Assembly: GCA_030065205.1 (NCBI GenBank) | Contig: JASJDN010000013.1 | Span: 1-64,000, forward strand | DNA length: 64,000 bases | Source of the DNA: Crocosphaera sp. | GTDB lineage: Bacteria; Cyanobacteriota; Cyanobacteriia; Cyanobacteriales; Microcystaceae | Direction of reading: 5' to 3' | In this document: positions 29,231-38,172 of the stretch, piece by piece | How the letters are laid out: every line of letters starts with the position of its first letter | Position numbering within the stretch: position 1 is the stretch's first letter | Position numbers and translations under genes: made by a program | The notes under the pieces: model-generated | What the model was told of the DNA's origin: nothing | The model's input: the letters and a program-made list of their open reading frames with translations, nothing else | Databases searched by the model: none

Positions 29231-29402
29231 CGGTAAGTTGTTTCGCATTTAAACAGCACATTATTAAGTTTAGCTACTAATGACTAAACCCTCTCCCCGT
29301 CTCCCCTTCCCCCCGTCTCCCCTTCAGTCTCATCTAGCAATTTAGATGCTTAACAGCTTATAATTGAGGGATATCAAAAGCATCAAGCCACAATGACTTC
29401 CC

Positions 29403-29576
29403 ATGAATGAAGATGTTAATGTTAGTCAAGTTCAACAACCCATTACCACTGCACCCCCTGAAATATATAAGATTATTGAACGAGTTTTATCGTTAGAAAA
29501 AAGTAAATTATCACAGCGATCGCCTCGGAATATTAATGATGATATCGTTCAAATTATTAAAGAGGTGATTCAATGA
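29403..29576 (+). CDS. 57-residue protein overlapping the DndD-like gene
   Basis: The frame begins ATG at 29403 (MNEDVNVSQVQQPITTAPPE) and ends with a TGA that overlaps the next gene's ATG (ATGA at 29573-29576). The tight overlap and helical, charged composition (IYKIIERVLSLEKSKL, then DDIVQIIKEVIQ) support a real translated gene coupled to the ATPase. I recognise no family. It might be a small partner of the SMC-like protein; that is inference from the coupling. Confidence 0.6.
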   Translation: MNEDVNVSQVQQPITTAPPEIYKIIERVLSLEKSKLSQRSPRNINDDIVQIIKEVIQ

Positions 29577-31642
29577 AATTATTAGCTATTAAATTATGTA
29601 ATTTTAGACAATTTTATGGTAAAACACCAGAGATTTATCTAGCAGTTGGTGAACAAAATACCACCATCGTTCATGGTAATAATGGATCAGGGAAAACCAC
29701 TTTATTAAATGCGTTTACTTGGGTTTTATATGAAAAGTTTACGGCTGCTTTTACCGCTTCTGAACTATTAATTAATAAGCGGGCAATTATGCAAGCTGAT
29801 ATAGGAACATCAGTGGAATGTTGGGTGGAAATTTCTTTTGAACATGAACATAAACAGTATCAAGTTAAACGAAAATGTTATGCTTGTTTAGATACCAATG
29901 GAACGATTCAATATAGCAAAAATCAGTTTTTTATGTTAGTCGCAGGAGAGGATGGTCGTTGGTATCCTCCTTTACAACAACCGGATGATATTATTAACCG
30001 TATTTTACCAGAAAGTCTACATCAATACTTCTTTTTTGATGGGGAACATATTGATCATATTTTTCGCAGTAATGATAAAAGTCGTATTGCGGAAGATACC
30101 AAAGAGTTGTTAGGGGTAAAAGTATTAGATCGTTCCATTGACCATCTGAAAAAAGCAGAAAAAACTTTAGAAGAAGAACTTAAAGCGATTGGAGATATTA
30201 ACATCAAAAAAAAGCTCAGAGAAAAAAGCAAATTAGACCAAGAAAAAGATAATCTACAACAAAAAAAAGAAAAGATAATAGAATCAATAGACACTCAAGA
30301 ATTAGAGCAAAAAGCAATCTCCCAAAAGCTGATAAATTTAAGTAATAATGAACAGATAAAAGAGCTTAAAATAAAGTTAAAAAAACAAGAAATAAAGTTA
30401 AAAAATGAAATTAGAGAATTAAAACAACAACTCAAGCAATGTATTTCTAATCAAGGTTACTTAATTTTTTTGAGTCAGATTATTCCTAAATTTAACACTA
30501 TTATTAGTGACCTACGTCAACGGGGAGAATTACCCAGTGGAATCAAACAACAATTTGTACAACAGTTATTAACCCGTCAAACCTGTATTTGTGGTCAAGA
30601 ATTAATTGAAGGAAATGCTTATTATGAACAGGTTCAACAATGGATGAATAAAGCAGGAATAGCCGCCATAGAAGAGTCTGCTATTCGTTTAGAATCCCAA
30701 GGTAATGAAATAGAACAAAAAGTAATTAATTTCTGGGAAAATGTTGATGAAAAACAAGCAAAACTTGAACAATCTCGACTCGAGTTATCTAGGGTTGAAA
30801 TAGAATTAGATGACATTAATCAAAAGTTCCGTCATTATCCTGATGCAGATATTAGAAACCTTCAAGAAAGTTTAGATAAAATAAATCAAAAAATACGAAC
30901 CTTACAACTGGAACAAGGAGGAATTGAACAACAATTAATCACCATTGAAAAACAAATAGAAACTTTAGATAAAGAGATCACGAAACAAAAACTGAAAGAA
31001 GAAAAGCAAATTTTAGCTAAAAGAAGAACTGAAGCAGCAAAAGACGCAAGAGAACGATTAATTGAAGTTAGAAGTCGCCTCGAAAAACAGTTTCGTCTCT
31101 CCCTAGAAAAACGAGTCCAATCTATTTTTAGTTCTATTTCCTTTACCCCTTATATTCCTCGCCTTACCCAAAATTATGAATTAAACTTGATTGAAAATAC
31201 ATCAGGAATAGCGGTTCCTGTAGCAGCCTCAACGGGAGAAAATCAAATATTAAGCCTTTCTTTTATTGGAGGAATTATTGATAGTGTGAGAAACTGGAGT
31301 CATAAAAATACGTTAATGGGACCCGATAGTAGTACCTTTCCGATTGTTATGGACTCTCCTTTTGGTAGTTTAGATGAAATTTATCGCAGACAAGTCGCAA
31401 AATCAATCCCTAAATTAGCCAATCAATTGATTATTTTAGTCACAAAAACGCAATGGCGTGGCGAAGTTCAAGAAGAAACCAATGATTATATTGGAAAAGA
31501 ATATGTTTTGGTCTATTATTCCCCTAAACCTGACTGCGAAAAAGATATCATTTCTCTCAATGGTGTTGATTATCCTTTAGTTCAACAAAGTCCCAATGAA
31601 TTTGAATATACAGAAATTATAGAAGTGAGTAGGGACAATTAA
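29573..31642 (+). CDS. DndD-like SMC/RecF-type ATPase
   Basis: The 689-residue protein begins MKLLAIKLCNFRQFYGK and has Walker A GNNGSGKT (35-42). Long coiled coils (about 185-300 and 370-500) flank a CxC element (C338, C340 in TCICGQEL) reminiscent of a zinc hook. The C-terminal half has the signature-like ENQILSLSFIGGIID and Walker B PIVMDSPFGSLDE. FFFDGEHID and this Walker B region match DndD of DNA phosphorothioation and related defence ATPases. No dndA, B, C or E is nearby, so a phosphorothioation role is not supported; it is a lone DndD-type ATPase coupled to a 57-residue protein. Confidence 0.85.
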   Translation: MKLLAIKLCNFRQFYGKTPEIYLAVGEQNTTIVHGNNGSGKTTLLNAFTWVLYEKFTAAFTASELLINKRAIMQADIGTSVECWVEISFEHEHKQYQVKRKCYACLDTNGTIQYSKNQFFMLVAGEDGRWYPPLQQPDDIINRILPESLHQYFFFDGEHIDHIFRSNDKSRIAEDTKELLGVKVLDRSIDHLKKAEKTLEEELKAIGDINIKKKLREKSKLDQEKDNLQQKKEKIIESIDTQELEQKAISQKLINLSNNEQIKELKIKLKKQEIKLKNEIRELKQQLKQCISNQGYLIFLSQIIPKFNTIISDLRQRGELPSGIKQQFVQQLLTRQTCICGQELIEGNAYYEQVQQWMNKAGIAAIEESAIRLESQGNEIEQKVINFWENVDEKQAKLEQSRLELSRVEIELDDINQKFRHYPDADIRNLQESLDKINQKIRTLQLEQGGIEQQLITIEKQIETLDKEITKQKLKEEKQILAKRRTEAAKDARERLIEVRSRLEKQFRLSLEKRVQSIFSSISFTPYIPRLTQNYELNLIENTSGIAVPVAASTGENQILSLSFIGGIIDSVRNWSHKNTLMGPDSSTFPIVMDSPFGSLDEIYRRQVAKSIPKLANQLIILVTKTQWRGEVQEETNDYIGKEYVLVYYSPKPDCEKDIISLNGVDYPLVQQSPNEFEYTEIIEVSRDN

Positions 31643-31664
31643 TGAATTATCCCTACGCAAGTTC

Positions 31665-31949
31665 TTAACTTAAACTTTTGCGGATATGCTCCTCAATTTT
31701 CTTTTTCTTGCTATCATCTTTCAAAGAGAAACTGCCAAAGCTTTCGCTACTTCGGTTGACATGACCCATAATTTTTTGCTTACGATCACCTTTAAGACTC
31801 GGTTTTGACACTGGCTTTGGTTCTGGTTTGGCTTCTGGTATGGGGGTAGGGGGTGGAGTTGGTTCAGAAGTCTTGTTAGGTGCAATATATTGGGTCCCGT
31901 TGGTACTCTGTTTTAAGTGTTCTAGAATACGTTTCTTACGATCATTCAT
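31665..31949 (-). CDS. Small protein with three DRKKxIxxH repeats
   Basis: The protein has 94 residues. Three similar basic helical units occur: NDRKKRILEHLKQS (2-15), GDRKQKIMGHVNRSS (about 54-68) and DDSKKKKIEEHIRKS (about 78-92). The first two are joined by a Pro/Glu/Lys linker (EPTPPPTPIPEAKPEP). The unit looks like a short peptide-binding or protein-docking helix used three times. It converges on the DndD-like gene, whose stop lies 23 bp away. Function unknown. Confidence 0.65.
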   Translation of the reverse strand: MNDRKKRILEHLKQSTNGTQYIAPNKTSEPTPPPTPIPEAKPEPKPVSKPSLKGDRKQKIMGHVNRSSESFGSFSLKDDSKKKKIEEHIRKSLS

Positions 31950-32183
31950 GGCCTGATAATTAATGTGTGAAGTTTTGTAACTAAATCTAATTGTAACAGC
32001 AGTTTTCAGATGAAGACATTAACAAAGACATCTAACACCTATCTTCTGCCTCAACCCTTAACTTCTAGTCCCATACTAAACTGCTGTAGTTGTTGTAGTT
32101 CCTTGATTGGTGGTAAATAAAGAGAAAAAATCTTACACTAATAAAAGGCCAATTTCCGTAAACTTACCCCATCCACAGATTCT

Positions 32184-33995
32184 ATGACCGACGTTCCTGT
32201 TTCTCGTATTCGTAACTTTTGTATCATCGCTCACATCGATCATGGTAAATCAACCTTGGCCGATCGAATGCTACAAATGACTGAAACCGTTGCCCAACGG
32301 CAAATGAAAGAGCAATTCCTCGATAATATGGACTTGGAACGGGAACGGGGCATTACCATTAAACTCCAAGCGGCTAGAATGAACTATCGTTCCAAAGACG
32401 GGAAAGACTACGTTCTCAACCTCATTGATACCCCTGGCCACGTGGACTTTTCTTATGAGGTGTCCCGTTCTTTAGCTGCTTGTGAAGGAGCCTTATTGGT
32501 GGTAGATTCTTCCCAAGGGGTAGAGGCGCAAACCCTGGCCAATGTCTATCTGGCCTTAGAAAATAACTTAGAAATTATTCCTATTCTCAATAAAATTGAC
32601 CTCCCTGGATCAGAACCGGAACGGGTGGCCAATGAAATAGAGGAAGTAGTGGGGTTAGATTGTACCGATATTATTAAAGCTTCAGCCAAAGCTGGGATCG
32701 GGGTTGATGAAATTTTAGAATCGATTGTGCATTTGGTTCCCCCTCCGACAGATACGGTGGATAAACCTTTACGGGCTTTGATTTTTGACAGTTACTATGA
32801 TCCCTATCGCGGTGTGATTGTCTATTTTCGGGTCATGGATGGAACGGTAAACACTGGCGATCGCGTCCGTTTGATGGCTTCTGGAAAGGAATACGACATC
32901 GATGAGTTAGGGGTGTTATCTCCCAGTCAAATACAAGTAGATTCCCTTCATGCAGGGGAAGTGGGTTACTTGGCTGCAGCCATCAAAGCGGTAGAAGATG
33001 CACGGGTGGGGGATACCATTACCCTAGCAGAAGCGCAAGCCCAAGAACCTTTACCGGGTTACACGGAAGCAAAACCGATGGTCTTTTGTGGTCTATTCCC
33101 CACAGATGCGGATCAATACGAAGATTTACGAGAGGCATTAAACCGCCTCAAACTCAACGACGCAGCCCTTTCCTACGAACCAGAAACCTCTAGCGCGATG
33201 GGGTTTGGTTTCCGTTGTGGGTTTTTGGGGTTACTGCATATGGAAATTGTTCAAGAACGCTTAGAACGGGAGTATAATCTAGATTTAATTACCACTGCTC
33301 CTTCTGTAATTTATCGCGTTACTACGGTAGATGGGGAAGTATTACAAGTGGATAACCCTAGTTTATTGCCATCCCCCCAAGAACGAGAAAAGGTGGAAGA
33401 ACCTTATATCCAAGTAGAAATGATCACCCCTGAAACCTATGTAGGAACTTTGATGGAGTTGTGTCAAAGTCGTCGAGGAGTGTTCAAGGATATGCGCTAC
33501 TTTACCCTTTCAAGAACCTCGTTGATCTACGAGTTACCTTTAGCAGAGGTGGTGACGGACTTTTTTGACCAACTGAAATCGCGATCGCGGGGTTACGCTA
33601 GTATGGAGTATCAATTGATCGGTTATCGGGAAAATCCCCTGGTAAAATTGGATATTCTCGTCAATGGAGACAGTGTTGATGCGTTGGCCATGATCGTCCA
33701 TCGTGATAAGGCGTATTATGTGGGTCGCGCTTTGACCGAGAAGTTAAAAGAGTTGATCCCCCGTCATCAGTTTAAGGTTCCTATTCAAGCTGCGATCGGT
33801 TCTAAAGTGATCGCTAGTGAACATATACCCGCTTTACGTAAAGATGTGTTAGCAAAGTGTTACGGGGGAGATATTTCCCGTAAGAAGAAACTACTACAAA
33901 AGCAAGCTAAGGGTAAGAAACGGATGAAAGCGATCGGGACGGTAGACGTTCCTCAAGAGGCATTTATGGCGGTGTTGAAGCTAGATCCTCAATAA
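32184..33995 (+). CDS. lepA: Elongation factor 4 (LepA), back-translocating GTPase
   Basis: The 603-residue length is normal. The P-loop [10 protein letters not shown] near the N-terminus, RERGITIK (switch region), DTPGHVDF and NKIDLP are present, and the C-terminal LepA-specific domain ends [22 protein letters not shown]. It is a ribosome-associated translational GTPase of the cytoplasm that acts on stalled or mis-translocated ribosomes. It is monocistronic with its own terminator. Confidence 0.98.
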   Translation: MTDVPVSRIRNFCIIAHIDHGKSTLADRMLQMTETVAQRQMKEQFLDNMDLERERGITIKLQAARMNYRSKDGKDYVLNLIDTPGHVDFSYEVSRSLAACEGALLVVDSSQGVEAQTLANVYLALENNLEIIPILNKIDLPGSEPERVANEIEEVVGLDCTDIIKASAKAGIGVDEILESIVHLVPPPTDTVDKPLRALIFDSYYDPYRGVIVYFRVMDGTVNTGDRVRLMASGKEYDIDELGVLSPSQIQVDSLHAGEVGYLAAAIKAVEDARVGDTITLAEAQAQEPLPGYTEAKPMVFCGLFPTDADQYEDLREALNRLKLNDAALSYEPETSSAMGFGFRCGFLGLLHMEIVQERLEREYNLDLITTAPSVIYRVTTVDGEVLQVDNPSLLPSPQEREKVEEPYIQVEMITPETYVGTLMELCQSRRGVFKDMRYFTLSRTSLIYELPLAEVVTDFFDQLKSRSRGYASMEYQLIGYRENPLVKLDILVNGDSVDALAMIVHRDKAYYVGRALTEKLKELIPRHQFKVPIQAAIGSKVIASEHIPALRKDVLAKCYGGDISRKKKLLQKQAKGKKRMKAIGTVDVPQEAFMAVLKLDPQ

Positions 33996-34006
33996 CTGAT
34001 ACAGGG

Positions 34007-34033
34007 AGAAGATTGTTATGATAACAGTCTTCT
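34007..34033 (+). terminator. Terminator of lepA
   Basis: AGAAGATTGTTAT (34007-34019) pairs with ATAACAGTCTTCT (34021-34033) with one G-U pair, followed by TTTGCTGTTTTT. The strong hairpin sits 12 bp after the lepA stop. Confidence 0.75.
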
Positions 34034-34173
34034 TTTGCTGTTTTTGAGGGACGCTTAATCTATATTAAACTTCTGTCACTACCGATAAATTTAGTGATAT
34101 ATTTATGGTATACTAACAAAATAGTACAAAAAGACTCTTGACAAGAGTGCAATTCGTGTTGAGGTTGTAAAAA

Positions 34174-34947
34174 ATGGCAAGCAACCCCATCCAAACAGAT
34201 AAAAATGAGACCACTCAGTTGACCATTAATATTAATGGCCCTGATTTTCCATTCAAGAAATTTCAACAAGTTCTAGACAGCTTTTCAACTGTTTTATCTG
34301 AGATTGATAAAGAGATATCTGATACAGGAAAAGAAGGGGTAGAATGGTCTATTTCAGAAGTTAGACAGGGAAGCATTTGTTTAACAGTAGAAGCTTCTAT
34401 TGTCAAAGAGGATGTGGAGATAGATAGACCTCAAGAAATTATTAAAGCCTTTCAATCGGGACTAGACGTTATCAAAGATAACCCAATACGTCCTAAATAT
34501 TTTAATGATATTTCATTGAAAAAAGCAAGAGTTTTTAGTGAATTAATTGATCCTAACGATTTTGCGGAAATCGGATTTTCTCCTCAAGATTGGAGATTTA
34601 ATGTTACTAAAAATTTATCAGTTAATATTGATGAAATTATTAAACGCTTTCATCAGTATTATGGTGCAATTGAAGGAAAATTAGTCTCTATTAGTATAGC
34701 TGGTCGTCATAAAATTGGCATTCGTGGTCAAATTGAAAATAAGATTATTCCTTGTTTTTTACCTGATGAACTGTTAGAAACTGCTAGAAATGCTTTGGGT
34801 AAAAGAGTGTATGTATTCGGATTAATTCGAGAATATTTACATGGCGAAAAAATTAACATTCAGGTTCAGGAAATTAAACTTTTACCTGAACCCTCTGATT
34901 CTTTGTCTGTTGCTAACATTTTGAATATGATGAGAGGAGAAAATTGA
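34174..34947 (+). CDS. Conserved hypothetical protein upstream of a PIN-domain remnant
   Basis: The 257-residue soluble protein is not recognised by me. It has a beta-rich N-terminal part (TTQLTININGPDFPFKKFQQVL) and a later RHKIGIRGQIENKIIPCFLP segment that looks like an OB- or SH3-like beta unit. A broken PIN-domain gene starts 20 bp after its stop on the same strand. The protein may have been the partner of that toxin, but its size is far above a usual antitoxin. Ribosome-binding GAGG lies 10 bases before the ATG. Confidence 0.65.
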   Translation: MASNPIQTDKNETTQLTININGPDFPFKKFQQVLDSFSTVLSEIDKEISDTGKEGVEWSISEVRQGSICLTVEASIVKEDVEIDRPQEIIKAFQSGLDVIKDNPIRPKYFNDISLKKARVFSELIDPNDFAEIGFSPQDWRFNVTKNLSVNIDEIIKRFHQYYGAIEGKLVSISIAGRHKIGIRGQIENKIIPCFLPDELLETARNALGKRVYVFGLIREYLHGEKINIQVQEIKLLPEPSDSLSVANILNMMRGEN

Positions 34948-34967
34948 AAAAGAAAGCTTCTCAATAA

Positions 34968-35138
34968 CAACACTATTGCGACTCATGTATTTTTATTGGC
35001 TTTTTAAGTCAAGAACCTGATAAATTTCAAGAATGTAAAAATATTATAGAAGCAGCAGAATCAGGTTATATTACCCTTTATACATCAACTTTCACAATCG
35101 CAGAAGTAGTTAAAGTTAAGAATGATTTTCTTATCTAA
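34968..35138 (+). pseudogene. Truncated PIN-domain (VapC-like) toxin
   Basis: The frame reads HYCDSCIFIGFLSQEPDKFQ, then NIIEAAESGYITLYTST and FTIAEVVKVK, and stops at 35136-35138. This is the first 55 residues of a PIN nuclease, with the first acidic residue (D in CDSCIF) and the TxAE motif. The C-terminal two-thirds with the remaining catalytic acids is missing, and no ATG precedes it after the in-frame TAA at 34965. The frame overlaps the end of the convergent antitoxin gene. Confidence 0.7.
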
Positions 35139-35481
35139 AAGATAACTGGTTTTGTTTTTCAGAATTTTCCGTTACTGTCACTCCAATATTTACATTTAGT
35201 TCTTTACGTAAAACAGCATAAATAGCGGTTAAATTATCCATGCTAGGATTACCTTTAGCTGATAGCATTCGATGAAGACTTTTGCTAGATTTAGACGTTT
35301 GGATGGCTAGTTCTTCAAATCCTATCGTTGAATTTACCAAATCTCTTAATATCAGTCTAGCCGTTTCTGGTTCCCCATTAAGAAAAAGAGATGTCGCTTC
35401 ATCAAGCAAAGTTTTAGCCAATTCAGGATCTTGTTTGACTCGGTTATTAACTGTTTCACGATAATCTCTAGTTAATGTCAT
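35131..35481 (-). CDS. HigA-type addiction-module antidote protein (orphan)
   Basis: The protein has 116 residues. An N-terminal helical part (MTLTRDYRETVNNRVKQDPELAKTLL, residues 1-26) is followed by a Cro/C1-type HTH (about 50-95; GFEELAIQTSKSSKSLHRMLSAKGNPSMDNLTAIYAVL). This matches the family of putative addiction-module antidotes that partner RelE/HigB-like toxins. No such toxin gene is seen on either side; the neighbour is a broken PIN gene on the other strand. It may act alone as a repressor or be a relic. AGAGG precedes the ATG. Confidence 0.8.
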   Translation of the reverse strand: MTLTRDYRETVNNRVKQDPELAKTLLDEATSLFLNGEPETARLILRDLVNSTIGFEELAIQTSKSSKSLHRMLSAKGNPSMDNLTAIYAVLRKELNVNIGVTVTENSEKQNQLSFR

Positions 35482-35597
35482 AATAATTACCTCTTTTTTT
35501 ACCTATTTTTTCGATTTTTATACTCTTGGTATAACTTTTTTGCTTTTTTTATAAACGACAATAATTGATATTGAAAGTTTTAACTTTTTTTAGTATT

Positions 35598-35843
35598 TTA
35601 ACTAATCGCTTTTGTAATTAATACTTGAGTCTTTTCTATAATAGCTAAGGGTTGAGTCCACATAATTGTCCAACTATCACCAGTTCCCATCATTTCCAGA
35701 TCATTATCAATTCCTGGTTTTCCTAATACATCAATCAATAATCTAGCTAAAATACATTGAGACGAAACTTGATGAATAACCATAGTTGTTAAAACGTTAT
35801 CAGTTCCTTCAATGGGTTCATGGTTAATAGAATGAATATTCAT
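35598..35843 (-). CDS. Small hypothetical protein
   Basis: The 81-residue soluble protein has no recognised domain (MNIHSINHEPIEGTDNVLTT...). It is kept as a gene because the ATG opens a clean frame with ordinary codon use, there is no competing frame, and the gap around it is otherwise empty. No function is proposed. Confidence 0.45.
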   Translation of the reverse strand: MNIHSINHEPIEGTDNVLTTMVIHQVSSQCILARLLIDVLGKPGIDNDLEMMGTGDSWTIMWTQPLAIIEKTQVLITKAIS

Positions 35844-36121
35844 AATGTTTAACTCAAAAGGAAAAAATGAACAAATTCTTTTACTAAGATATTAGAAGAG
35901 AATTTTGCTTTAATGTATTATTATAACTATTGTTTTAAGATTTATAAAATTCCTTAAAGACCTCTGTTTTGTTATCTTCTCAGTTAATATACTTAATACT
36001 TAAACCAATCAAAAGAGGAATTACTAAAAAATAAGGAGGTCTTCTCTCAATATTTAAGACTAAATGTAAATAAAATAGGTTTCACTTTTTGTTGATCTAA
36101 ACATTACTCAAATCTTAAGTC

Positions 36122-36427
36122 ATGACTGTAGGAACTTTAAATCACACTTTTTTACCTTTTGCTCAAAGACAACACTTAGATAAGATTGAGATGATTCTCA
36201 TTGAACATTTACCCTGTTCAAGTTTTTCTCATATTCAAGCCATTGGTTATGATGTTACAGTAAAAATTCTGAAAATTGATTATAAATCTGGTTCTATTTA
36301 TACCTATTTTCAAGTTCCTGAGTCTATTTTTCAAACTATGCTGACTACTTCTAATATAGGAAAATATCTCAACTCTCATATTAAGGGGAATTACCCATAT
36401 CAAAGATTTATTCCTCATTATATCTAA
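36122..36427 (+). CDS. KTSC-domain protein
   Basis: The protein has 101 residues. Residues about 38-98 follow the KTSC domain pattern: IQAIGYDVTVKILKIDYKSG, IYTYFQVPESIFQTMLT, and GKYLNSHIKGNYPYQRF. KTSC domains occur alone or attached to nucleic-acid-acting proteins; the role of single-domain forms is not known. The gene is alone on its strand. Confidence 0.75.
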   Translation: MTVGTLNHTFLPFAQRQHLDKIEMILIEHLPCSSFSHIQAIGYDVTVKILKIDYKSGSIYTYFQVPESIFQTMLTTSNIGKYLNSHIKGNYPYQRFIPHYI

Positions 36428-36608
36428 AAGAATTACTAAGCTAGTTTCAATATAGCATTTCAGAGATTGCTTCGGGGTATTTTTAAGAAAAATCAAAGCC
36501 TATTGTTTATATTACCCCTCGCAATGAATACTTAAGTCTCTAATAACTTTCGATAATTTAGTATGAGACAAAATCTTATCAATTAATAGTAATATATAAA
36601 GTTGGAAC

Positions 36609-36629
36609 TTGGGGGTAATTAACCCCCAA
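36609..36629 (-). terminator. Terminator of hemN
   Basis: TTGGGGGT (36609-36616) and ACCCCCAA (36622-36629) form a GC-rich 8-bp stem with loop AATTA, 9 bp after the hemN stop on the minus strand. Confidence 0.7.
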
Positions 36630-36637
36630 ACTCTCTA

Positions 36638-38035
36638 TTAAATAGCCTTAGAAAAAGACTGTTCTTTCCGTCCTTTGAGATAAGGATCGAATACTGCAGC
36701 AATATTTCTGATTAACCAGCGGCCAGTATTAGTGACTTCTAGGCGATCGCTATGTAAATGAATTAATCCATCAGCTTCTAAGGGTTTAAGATCGATTAAT
36801 TCTTGAGCAAAATATTCGTCAAAATCAAGATCAAAATGAAGATTATATTTCTCTTCAATTCGATTTTTATAGAGTTGAGATTGACACATTAATTCCATAA
36901 TCACAGCGCGACGAATAATATCATCTTTACTCAATGTTACACCTTTTTCGATAGGTAAATGTCCCTCATCTAAAACATTATAGTAGTCTTTGATCTTCTT
37001 ATGATTTTGCACATAAACATCGTGTAACATACTAATTGATGTCATACCAAAGGCCAAAAGATCCGATTCTGGTTTAGTGGTGTATCCTTGAAAATTACGA
37101 TGTAAATCTCCTTGAGATTGAGCGATCGCTAACTCATCATTAGGTTTGGCAAAGTGATCCATTCCAATGAATAAATAATCATTATTGTTGAATTCTTCGA
37201 TGGTCATTTGTAAAATAGCTAACTTTTCTGACGCATTAGGAAGTTCATCAACAGGTAGATTTTTTTGTGCTGGTTTAATCCAAGGAATATAAGCAAAGTT
37301 AAATACAGCAATGCGATCGGGATCTAAGTCTATGGTCTTTTGAACGGTCTTTTTAAAGGTATGTCGATTTTGATAAGGTAGTCCATAAATGAGGTCAACA
37401 TTAACACTTTCAAACTCAGCTTCTCGCATCCAACCCATAACGTTAAATAACATTTCTTCTGGTTGAACACGGTTAATAACATTCTGTACTTTGGGGTCAA
37501 AATCTTGAATCCCAAAACTAATACGATTAAATCCTAAATTTCTCAAGAAAAAGACTAAATTACGATCAAGATATCTAGGATTAACTTCAATGGATATTTC
37601 GGCATCTTTATCAATATTAAAGTTTTTAACTAAGGTGTTAAATAACTGATCAATTTGGGATTGATTTAAGTAATTTGGAGTTCCACCACCCCAGTGAATT
37701 TGATTAACAGAACGATTAGGGGAAATTAATTCGGCGGTTCTTTCAATATCTTTAATTAAATATTCTAAGTAAGGAGGCGCAACTTTTTTATTCCCTGTAA
37801 TGATTGTATTACAACCACAAAAATAGCAAGCAGTTTCACAAAAAGGAATATGGCAATAGAGAGAAAGGGGTGTGTTTTTATGATTTCCTGCTGCAATTCC
37901 TGCTCTAAATTCAGTTTCTCCTACCTTTGTTTTTAGTTCTGTTGCGGGAGGGTAACTGGTATATCTAGGTAAAGATTTATCGTATTTTTTGATTAAATCT
38001 TGATCAAATTCTATGGTTTTAGCTGTTAAGTTCAT
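36638..38035 (-). CDS. hemN: Oxygen-independent coproporphyrinogen III dehydrogenase
   Basis: The 465-residue radical-SAM enzyme decarboxylates coproporphyrinogen III without oxygen, for heme and chlorophyll synthesis. The [4Fe-4S] motif is C66-x3-C70-x2-C73 (CETACYFC) with the HemN-type fourth CN just after. PRYTSYPPATEL, HWGGGTPNYL and SFGIQDFDPKVQ identify true HemN rather than HemW. It follows the heme oxygenase gene by 137 bp on the same strand. In other cyanobacteria a heme oxygenase and hemN are co-induced under low oxygen, which would suit a cell with anaerobic or N2-fixing phases. Confidence 0.95.
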   Translation of the reverse strand: MNLTAKTIEFDQDLIKKYDKSLPRYTSYPPATELKTKVGETEFRAGIAAGNHKNTPLSLYCHIPFCETACYFCGCNTIITGNKKVAPPYLEYLIKDIERTAELISPNRSVNQIHWGGGTPNYLNQSQIDQLFNTLVKNFNIDKDAEISIEVNPRYLDRNLVFFLRNLGFNRISFGIQDFDPKVQNVINRVQPEEMLFNVMGWMREAEFESVNVDLIYGLPYQNRHTFKKTVQKTIDLDPDRIAVFNFAYIPWIKPAQKNLPVDELPNASEKLAILQMTIEEFNNNDYLFIGMDHFAKPNDELAIAQSQGDLHRNFQGYTTKPESDLLAFGMTSISMLHDVYVQNHKKIKDYYNVLDEGHLPIEKGVTLSKDDIIRRAVIMELMCQSQLYKNRIEEKYNLHFDLDFDEYFAQELIDLKPLEADGLIHLHSDRLEVTNTGRWLIRNIAAVFDPYLKGRKEQSFSKAI

Positions 38036-38089
38036 AGTCTTAATTAGCCTCTCAATGGTTTAAAAATCAGGTAGGATAGATCATAGAAA

Positions 38090-38150
38090 AAGGGGAAGTC
38101 AGTTCAATAAAATAGCAACTTAGTTTTTTATTGTCTGACATTTTCCCCTT
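38090..38150 (-). promoter_or_regulatory. Large imperfect hairpin between heme oxygenase and hemN
   Basis: AAGGGGAA (38090-38097) with GTCAG (38098-38102) is mirrored by CTGAC (38135-38139) and TTCCCCTT (38143-38150), enclosing AT-rich dyads. On the minus strand it lies after the heme oxygenase stop and before hemN, so it may be a partial terminator or RNA-processing site adjusting hemN output. That role is inference. Confidence 0.5.
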
Positions 38151-38172
38151 AGTAATAACAGGATTGACAGCT

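Noticed and set aside
29573..31642. DNA phosphorothioation (dnd) cluster
   Set aside because: Only a DndD-like ATPase is present; no cysteine desulfurase, DndB, DndC, DndE or DndFGH gene is nearby.
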